Assembly (NCBI RefSeq): GCF_002198665.1
Contig: NZ_MWLM01000062.1
Span: 108,791-172,790 of the forward strand
From: Novosphingobium sp. B 225
Lineage (GTDB): Bacteria > Pseudomonadota > Alphaproteobacteria > Sphingomonadales > Sphingomonadaceae
Length of the DNA stretch: 64,000 nucleotides
Direction of reading: 5' to 3'
Shown: one piece after another, positions 58,578 through 64,000 of the stretch
Layout: every line of letters begins with the position of its first letter
How positions within the stretch are numbered: position 1 is the stretch's first letter
Program-made: the position numbers and the translations under genes
Notes under the pieces: model-generated
The model's database searches: none
Told to the model about the DNA's origin: nothing
Seen by the model: only the letters and a program-made list of their open reading frames with translations

Positions 58578-61271
58578 ATGACCCGGCGATCACCACCCAT
58601 GGCTAAGGCCGCTGCCCTGCTGGCAGCGGCCTTTGGCCTGTGGGTTGGTGCACCGGCGCAGGCTGAAAGCTGGACACCTGATCCTGAGGAGCAACTTCTG
58701 CTCGAACTGCGCAGCGGCGCCTACAAATTGGGCGAGCCGCTGCGCGCTTACCAGACTCCAAAGGGCGTCTGCGTTGATTTCGCCGATATGATCCAGGCAA
58801 TCGACCTGCCAGTGCGACTCGACAAGAAGTCGCGCCGCGCAACCGGCTGGTTGTTCGCGGAAGACCAGCGGTTGGTGATCGATCGCGATTCGAATACGGT
58901 ACAAAACGTGAACGGTGCGCGTGGGATTGCTACCGGTGCGATTACGGACACCCCGGAAGGCTGGTGCGTTGAACTGTCCGCGCTGTCCGCCTGGATGGGA
59001 GTGCGGTTCAAATCGGACCTTGGCAATCTGCTGGTCACGCTCGAATCAGACAAAAAGCTGCCATTCCTCGAAGCCATTCAGCGCAGAAGTCGCGCCGCGC
59101 GACTTCGCACACCCGATCTCGCCCAATTTGACCTGGCCAAGCTTCCACAGGCCCAGGCCCCCTATCAGGCCTGGCGCACACCATCGGTCGATGTCCAGCT
59201 CCAAGGCGAATGGACCAGCAAGTCGGGAGTAAGTGCCAGTTACGAAGCGCTCGCGGCCGGAGAGGCTCTGGGCATGAGCTTTACCGCGCGCGTCGCCGGT
59301 GTGGACGGCCCGGTGCCGGATTCGCTGCGACTGCGCCTGTTCCGTAACGACCCTGAAGGCGGCCTGCTGGGTCCGCTGAAGGCCACACAGATTGCCGTGG
59401 GAGATGTCGAAACGCTTCGTGGCGGGCTGACCGGACAATCGGCCTATGGCCGCGGCGCATTCATTTCCAACCAGCCGCTCAATCGCGGCGCACGCTTTGG
59501 CGTAACCACGCTGCGCGGCACACTGCCGGCCGGATGGGACGCCGAACTCTATCGCAACGGCGAACTGCGCGCCTTCCAGGCCGATCGCGGCGATGGTCGT
59601 TACCAATTTGACAATGTCGAGCTGCTGTTCGGTGAAAATGACTTCGAAGTGGTGCTTTATGGCCCGCAAGGTCAGATCAAGCACGAACGCAGCTCAATGC
59701 CGGTCGGGCAGGAAAGCGTCAGTCCGGGTCAGACCTATTATTGGGCTGGAATGCTCGACAGCTCGCGCGATCTGGTAGATTTGTCGCGCACCTTTACCAA
59801 CCCGCAGACTGGCTGGCGCTGGGGCGTGGGCGTGGAACGCGGGATTGACCGAAGAACCACGCTGGGGGTCGAGTACCAGAGCCTGGTGCTGACTGGCCGC
59901 CGTCGCCACTACATCGAAGCCACATTGCGGCGTGGATTGGGGCCGATGCTGGTCGAAGTAGCCGGTGCGAGCCAGCTTGGCGGTGGCCGGGCCTTGCGGG
60001 CGAATACGCTGGGCCGGATCGGCCCGGTGCGCTTCGATGCGCAGGTGCTTTGGGTCCAGGGTGACTTCGAAAGCGAACTGGTCACCTCGCAGCAGAGGCG
60101 CGAATACAGCCTCCGGCTAAATTCCACCCTGCACCTGGGCAACTGGCGCTTGCCGATAGAAACAAGCGCGCGCCAGACAATCGCCCGCGACGGGACAAAG
60201 GTTAACGAATGGTTAGCGCGCGGGGCATTCCACCTGAATCGTGTGACGCTGACAGCCGAACTGTTGCGGCGCAGCGCCGTGGGACCGGTGCTGGGCGTGG
60301 CCCGCGGCGATCTGGGTACCAAGCTCAACCTGATTGGCAACACCTCGCTCGCGGGCCTCAGGTTGCGCGGCACAGCGCGGTTCGGGCTGGCCGGGCCTCA
60401 CCAGGGGTTTGAAGCGGCGCAAGTGGTGGCGGAAAAGGGCCTTGGTCGAAGCTCTACCCTGCGCGGCGGCTATGAATATGACGCGACAGCTGGCCGCAGT
60501 GAATGGATGCTGGGTTATGTAAAGCAATTCAAGCGGTTCGCACTGCGCGCCGAAGGCCGTGTCGATAATAACGGGCGCAAGCGCCTGGGCCTGACCCTGG
60601 GCTTCAGTCTGGGGCCGGATCCGGTCGACGGTGGCTGGCGTGTGTCACGCGAACGTCTGGCCGAGGATGGTCAGGCGAGCATTGAAGTCTTCCGCGACGA
60701 CAACGGCGATGGCTATCGCCAACCCGGTGAAGCCGCGATTGAAGGCGTCAACGTCGAGGCTGGCTTCCGTCACACCGAAAGCGCCACCAACAAGGCCGGG
60801 CGCGCGGTGATTGATGGATTGATGCCCTATGTCCCGGTGCTGGTGTCGATCGACACTGGCAGCCTGCCCGATCCGCTGCTCCAGCCCAAGGGCCGGGGCA
60901 TCGTCGTGGTGCCGCGCCCTGGCGTGGCAGCCAAGGTCTTGCTTCCGCTCGCTCCGACTGGCGAGATCGAAGCCGTGCTACTGGGCCCCGATGGCGAGCC
61001 ACGCGCCGGAGTGCCGATCGAACTGGTCGATGCCGGCGGCCGGGTTGTCGCCGTCGCGCCCAGCGATTTCGATGGCTACTTGCTGTTCGATTCAGTGCCC
61101 TATGGCGACTATCACTTGCGCGTCGTTGCAGGCAGTGCCGCGGTCTTGGGGGTCCGGCACGAACTTGGCAGCGGGCTGCGGCTTGATCGCGATCACGCTT
61201 CATTGCGGCTTGGCCGTCTGCGTCTGGTAGCCACTGCACCCGCAGCCCAGATTGCGATCGGCATCCCTTAA
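58578..61271 (+). CDS. Atypical outer-membrane usher-like protein with C-terminal SdrD_B-like domains
   Basis: Outer-membrane protein of 897 residues. The signal peptide is 1-30 (alternative start MAKAAALLAAAF at residue 8). Residues about 31-190 form an N-terminal periplasmic region with GVCVDFADMIQAIDLPVRLDK. About 190-680 is a beta-strand-rich barrel candidate with usher-like RRGLGPMLVEV, YRNGELRAFQADRGDGRYQFDNV and GENDFEVVLYGPQG. Near 700 lies FRDDNGDGYRQPGEAAIEGVNV, an SdrD_B/CarboxypepD_reg-like module, and a second Ig-like module lies near 795-870. It probably exports the DUF4402 subunit. It lacks the classical FimD/PapC domain set by eye. Confidence 0.8.
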   Translation: MTRRSPPMAKAAALLAAAFGLWVGAPAQAESWTPDPEEQLLLELRSGAYKLGEPLRAYQTPKGVCVDFADMIQAIDLPVRLDKKSRRATGWLFAEDQRLVIDRDSNTVQNVNGARGIATGAITDTPEGWCVELSALSAWMGVRFKSDLGNLLVTLESDKKLPFLEAIQRRSRAARLRTPDLAQFDLAKLPQAQAPYQAWRTPSVDVQLQGEWTSKSGVSASYEALAAGEALGMSFTARVAGVDGPVPDSLRLRLFRNDPEGGLLGPLKATQIAVGDVETLRGGLTGQSAYGRGAFISNQPLNRGARFGVTTLRGTLPAGWDAELYRNGELRAFQADRGDGRYQFDNVELLFGENDFEVVLYGPQGQIKHERSSMPVGQESVSPGQTYYWAGMLDSSRDLVDLSRTFTNPQTGWRWGVGVERGIDRRTTLGVEYQSLVLTGRRRHYIEATLRRGLGPMLVEVAGASQLGGGRALRANTLGRIGPVRFDAQVLWVQGDFESELVTSQQRREYSLRLNSTLHLGNWRLPIETSARQTIARDGTKVNEWLARGAFHLNRVTLTAELLRRSAVGPVLGVARGDLGTKLNLIGNTSLAGLRLRGTARFGLAGPHQGFEAAQVVAEKGLGRSSTLRGGYEYDATAGRSEWMLGYVKQFKRFALRAEGRVDNNGRKRLGLTLGFSLGPDPVDGGWRVSRERLAEDGQASIEVFRDDNGDGYRQPGEAAIEGVNVEAGFRHTESATNKAGRAVIDGLMPYVPVLVSIDTGSLPDPLLQPKGRGIVVVPRPGVAAKVLLPLAPTGEIEAVLLGPDGEPRAGVPIELVDAGGRVVAVAPSDFDGYLLFDSVPYGDYHLRVVAGSAAVLGVRHELGSGLRLDRDHASLRLGRLRLVATAPAAQIAIGIP

Positions 61272-61354
61272 CCGAGCGATTAAATTGGCTTGACCGAGCC
61301 CCTTCACGCGCCCTAACCCACTCGCCAATTGTCATTTGCGAGAGGATTGCCGCG

Positions 61355-62509
61355 ATGTCGCTCGATAACCTGAACCGCACCTGCTATTCCGAAGACCACG
61401 AAGCCTTCCGGGCCACGGTGCGCCGCTTCGTGGCCGAACAGCTGGAACCCAATGCCGCCAAGTGGGACGAGGAAGGCATCATTCCCAAGGACGTCTGGCC
61501 CAAAGCGGGCGAACTGGGCCTGCTCTGCCCGACCGTGCCTGAAGCGTACGGCGGGCTCGGCCTCGATTTCGGTTATAACGCGATCATCGATGAGGAAATC
61601 GGCTATGGCACCGATGTCGCCACGGGTTTCTCGCTCCAGTCAGACATCGTCGCCAACTATATCATCCAGTACGGCTCGGAAGAGCAGAAGCAGACCTGGC
61701 TGCCCAAGATGGTCAGCGGAGAGATCGTCACTGCGATCGCGATGACCGAACCGGGCACCGGCTCTGACTTGCAGGCCTTGCGCACCACTGCGAAAAAGGA
61801 CGGCAACCATTATGTCATCAATGGCAGCAAGACCTATATCACCAACGGCCAGAATGCCGATCTAATCCTGGTCTGCTGCAAGACCGATACCGAGGTGCAG
61901 CCGGCATGGAAGGGCGTGTCAATCGTGCTGGTCGATGCGAACCGCGACGGTTTCAAGCGCGGACGCAACCTCGACAAGGTCGGGCTCGATGCGGCCGACA
62001 CGTCGGAACTGTTCTTCGAGGATGTGCGCGTTCCGATCACCAATTGCCTTGGCGAGGAAGGCAAGGGCTTCATCTATCTGATGAGCGAACTGCCGCAGGA
62101 GCGGCTCGGCATTGCCATCTCCGCCCAGACTGCGGCACAGCGCGCGTTCGACATGACGGTGGAATTCACCCGCGAGCGCAAAGCCTTCGGCAAGCCGGTG
62201 CTCGATTTCCAGAATACCCGGTTCCTGCTCGCCGATCTCAAGTCCAAACTCCAGGTCGGCTGGGCCCATATCGACTGGTGCATCGCGCGCCACATCAAGC
62301 ACGAGCTGACTCCGGTCGAAGCTTCGGGTGCCAAGCTGTGGCACACCGAGCTGCAGGGCGAAGTTGTCGACAAATGCCTGCAGCTCCACGGCGGGGCCGG
62401 GTTCATGAACGAATATCCGATCGCCAAGCAATGGCGCGGCGCGCGCGTCACCCGGATCTTTGGCGGGACCAGCGAGATCATGAAGGAACTGATCGGGCGG
62501 TCGCTCTGA
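61355..62509 (+). CDS. Acyl-CoA dehydrogenase (LCAD-like)
   Basis: FAD enzyme of 384 residues for the first step of beta-oxidation. TAIAMTEPGTGSDLQALRTTA near 126-146 and the FAD motif GFMNEYPIAKQWRGARVTRIFGGTSEIMKELI near 349-379 are present. The usual catalytic Glu of short-chain enzymes is Gly here (FGGTSEI). SELPQERLGIAISAQ near 243-257 supplies the alternative Glu used by LCAD and IVD-type enzymes. It may accept long-chain or branched acyl-CoA. It is the only gene on its transcript. Confidence 0.92.
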   Translation: MSLDNLNRTCYSEDHEAFRATVRRFVAEQLEPNAAKWDEEGIIPKDVWPKAGELGLLCPTVPEAYGGLGLDFGYNAIIDEEIGYGTDVATGFSLQSDIVANYIIQYGSEEQKQTWLPKMVSGEIVTAIAMTEPGTGSDLQALRTTAKKDGNHYVINGSKTYITNGQNADLILVCCKTDTEVQPAWKGVSIVLVDANRDGFKRGRNLDKVGLDAADTSELFFEDVRVPITNCLGEEGKGFIYLMSELPQERLGIAISAQTAAQRAFDMTVEFTRERKAFGKPVLDFQNTRFLLADLKSKLQVGWAHIDWCIARHIKHELTPVEASGAKLWHTELQGEVVDKCLQLHGGAGFMNEYPIAKQWRGARVTRIFGGTSEIMKELIGRSL

Positions 62510-62580
62510 TTTCCGCCCGACGGCGGAACGGATCGGGGTTGCCCGCTTCCTGCCTCGCAGGAACAGCAAGGACGCGACAA

Positions 62581-62620
62581 ATGCAACAAGACCCCCGGTT
62601 TCGGGCCGGGGGTCTTGCAT
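62581..62620. terminator. Bidirectional terminator between convergent genes
   Basis: AAGACCCCCGG and CCGGGGGTCTT form a perfect 11-bp stem around a 7-nt loop, with outer ATGCA...TGCAT extending the dyad. It sits between the plus-strand dehydrogenase and the minus-strand glycine-zipper gene, 72 nt after one stop and 37 nt before the other. Confidence 0.8.
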
Positions 62621-62656
62621 ACCGGGGGAGCGGCTGGCTCCCCTTTGGCTAGCAGG

Positions 62657-63418
62657 TCAATAGGTGCGCACACGCTTGTCCGGAACGATCCGGACCCGCT
62701 TGTCGGGAACGGTGACGGTCTTGTAGATCACCCGGCGCTTGGCGCGGACGGGAACCCATTCCTCGGTCACAATCGTTTCCTTGCATTCGCGCTGCGGTTG
62801 CACGGCGGCATGCTGCTGCATCATCATCACCGGGACCATCATGGTCACTTGCTGCTGGACATAGCCATAGGTCATGCCCGGCTGGCCATGACCATAGGCC
62901 TGCTGGCGCGAGAGGTAATCGTCGAGATAGCTCTCGCAATAATCACGCGAACGGCTGCGGTCGGCACTGTTGCCGATCGCACCCCCGGCCACTCCGCCCA
63001 GCACTGCGCCGGCGACCGTGCCAACCGTGCGGTCACCGCGTCCGGCGATGCGGTTGCCCAACACCCCGCCGACCACGCCGCCCAGCACCGCGCCCAGCGT
63101 CGTGCTCTTCTTGCCGGCAGGATAGCGGCGACGGCATTCATAGAGCCAATCGGCCTTGGCCTGTTCCCAACCCGCATGGTTCCAGCCAGGCGCTCCAGCC
63201 GGAGCGATCTGTGCGGCGGGTGCTGCCATCTGCGGCATGGCAGGCGCGGCGGACATCACCATCGACGGTGCTGGCATGGCGGGAGCCGGCATGGCATTGC
63301 CATAGACTCGGCCCGCTGCATCCATGACGGCATCGCCAGCGCTTTGCGCCTGCGCGGCATTGGCCATGCCCAGGACACCAATCAGGCAGAGCGGCGTGAA
63401 GATCTGACGGAGCGACAT
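62657..63418 (-). CDS. Glycine-zipper 2TM-domain outer-membrane/periplasmic protein
   Basis: Protein of 253 residues with a signal peptide (1-24, cleavage near AQAQ). An Ala/Pro/Met-rich low-complexity region (about 30-80) is followed by the glycine zipper TLGAVLGGVVGGVLGNRIAGRGDRTVGTVAGAVLGGVAGGAIGN near 106-150. Met/Gln-rich segments (YGYVQQQVTMMVPVMMMQQ) and a basic RVRIVPDKRVR repeat close the protein. Similar proteins (Rickettsia 17-kDa antigen type) insert in or bridge the envelope. Function unknown. Confidence 0.82.
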   Translation of the reverse strand: MSLRQIFTPLCLIGVLGMANAAQAQSAGDAVMDAAGRVYGNAMPAPAMPAPSMVMSAAPAMPQMAAPAAQIAPAGAPGWNHAGWEQAKADWLYECRRRYPAGKKSTTLGAVLGGVVGGVLGNRIAGRGDRTVGTVAGAVLGGVAGGAIGNSADRSRSRDYCESYLDDYLSRQQAYGHGQPGMTYGYVQQQVTMMVPVMMMQQHAAVQPQRECKETIVTEEWVPVRAKRRVIYKTVTVPDKRVRIVPDKRVRTY

Positions 63419-63547
63419 TGCAATCCCCTGTTCGGGCCAGGGCGAATCCCGGCGTTAACGTGGAATTTAGCATCGTCCAGCGCCGGAAACCAAGCGTGGC
63501 CTAGACACTGACTCCGCGCTGTCCCGTTTCGGAGCAGTCCGGCAAAG

Positions 63548-64000
63548 TCAGATTAACATGGCGATGGCATCAGCCAGCGCTTCAATTCCGGCGGCGTCCT
63601 CGGTGTCAAACCTGGCCGGGCTAGGGCTGTCGAGGTCGATTACGGCGATGACCATGCCGTCACGGCGGACCGGAACCACCAGTTCGCTGCGGCTGTCCGC
63701 ATCGCAGGCGATATGCCCGGGAAAGGCGTGAACATCGGGAACCAGCTGGGTTTCACCACTTGCCGCTGCGGCACCGCAGACCCCCTGGCCAATAGCAATC
63801 CGGATACAGGCAGGCTTGCCCACAAAGGGCCCCAGCACCAGCTCTCCATCAATCACGCGGTAGAAACCCGCCCAGTTGAGCGCTGGCAGAAACTGCCAGA
63901 TCAGCGCGGCGAGATTGGCCATGTTGGCAACGGCATCCCGCTCGCCATCGGTCAGCGCGCGGGCCGCAGTCACCAGATCGCGGTAAATTTCGGGCTTGGG
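63548..64000 (-). CDS. msrC: Free-methionine-(R)-sulfoxide reductase (GAF domain), truncated at the window edge
   Basis: GAF-domain protein; 150 residues are visible and the frame is open to the right edge (upstream residues PKPEIYRDL), so the start lies outside. The fRMsr signature is present: NWAGFYRVIDGELVLGPF, PACIRIAIGQGVCG, DVHAFPGHIACDADSRSELVVP and IAVIDLDSPSPARFD. Cys in PACIRI, GVCG and HIACD are the redox-active residues. It repairs free oxidised methionine. Confidence 0.9.
   Translation of the reverse strand, partial: PKPEIYRDLVTAARALTDGERDAVANMANLAALIWQFLPALNWAGFYRVIDGELVLGPFVGKPACIRIAIGQGVCGAAAASGETQLVPDVHAFPGHIACDADSRSELVVPVRRDGMVIAVIDLDSPSPARFDTEDAAGIEALADAIAMLI

Noticed and set aside
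58571..58578. TGACGTCA palindrome just before the usher gene
   Set aside because: Eight bases only, overlapping the start codon; most likely chance.

Overview
This window looks like the chromosomal replication-origin region of a GC-rich alphaproteobacterium, most likely a member of the Sphingomonadales (Novosphingobium/Erythrobacteraceae-like). The reasons are the hemE/PPSR junction that marks the origin in alphaproteobacteria, the mnmE-mnmG-rsmG-parA-parB cluster carrying four perfect parS sites, a PopZ-type (DUF2497) protein, an Rrf2-regulated SUF operon, a SleB-like cell-wall hydrolase of sphingomonad type, and a DUF4402 pilin/chaperone/usher locus. Genus-level placement is inference. I found no rRNA, tRNA, CRISPR array, integrase, transposase or plasmid gene; almost everything reads as core chromosome.

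Layout. 0.1-3.3 kb: adenosine kinase, an EI24 membrane protein, a lipoprotein and a duplicated helical protein of unknown function. 3.3-10.0 kb (minus strand): a long SUF iron-sulfur operon, sufR-sufB-[lipoprotein]-[DUF559]-sufC-[secreted protein]-sufD-sufS-sufT-sufA, interrupted by three passenger genes. Upstream of it lie tandem palindromes and an unidentified small-RNA candidate with a strong terminator. 10.3-15 kb: pyrD, gamma-glutamyltransferase, acyl-CoA synthetase and a small Ala-rich lipoprotein. 15.4-20.3 kb: a hypothetical protein, a methyltransferase, a fused ThiS-ThiG behind a MerC-domain protein with a Zur-like palindrome, ctaA/COX15 and a secreted protein. 20.5-25.6 kb: rplM-rpsI, an HPP membrane protein, a phosphoesterase, a small membrane protein and a LytTR/LytS two-component pair flanked by repeated GGTGACA motifs. 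25.6-26.2 kb: an intergenic element with a perfect 40-bp inverted repeat. 26.2-35 kb: fumarase, a reduced PCMT-like protein, TolC, PopZ-like protein, S9 peptidase, thioesterase, [2Fe-2S] protein, CBS protein, erpA and exonuclease III. 35.2-41.6 kb (minus): a frameshifted cell-wall hydrolase, DUF1491, thioesterase, ptsN, hpf, dnaQ, coaE, aroE, maf and ppsR.

The 314-bp gap at 41641-41954 is the candidate oriC: it holds DnaA-box-like 9-mers, an AT-rich tract and three GANTC sites, and transcription diverges from it. To its right run hemE, hemJ, nadE, rho, two P-loop proteins, an Asp/Asn hydroxylase, a dienelactone hydrolase, DUF6489, mnmE, mnmG, rsmG, parA and parB. parS sites lie 10.4-13 kb from the candidate origin. 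Together with ParA, ParB and the PopZ-like protein at 30 kb they form a probable origin-segregation and polar-anchoring module. 57-61.3 kb is a three-gene pilus locus with an atypical usher. The window ends with an LCAD-like acyl-CoA dehydrogenase, a glycine-zipper protein and an edge-truncated free-methionine-(R)-sulfoxide reductase.

The most unusual things are the two related hairpin elements (26.0 and 45.7 kb), the ThiS-ThiG fusion with an internal diglycine, the MnmE lacking a visible G4 NKxD motif, the frameshifted hydrolase, the candidate sRNA upstream of the suf operon, the cluster of five hairpins at 35.0-35.2 kb and the non-classical chaperone-usher locus.
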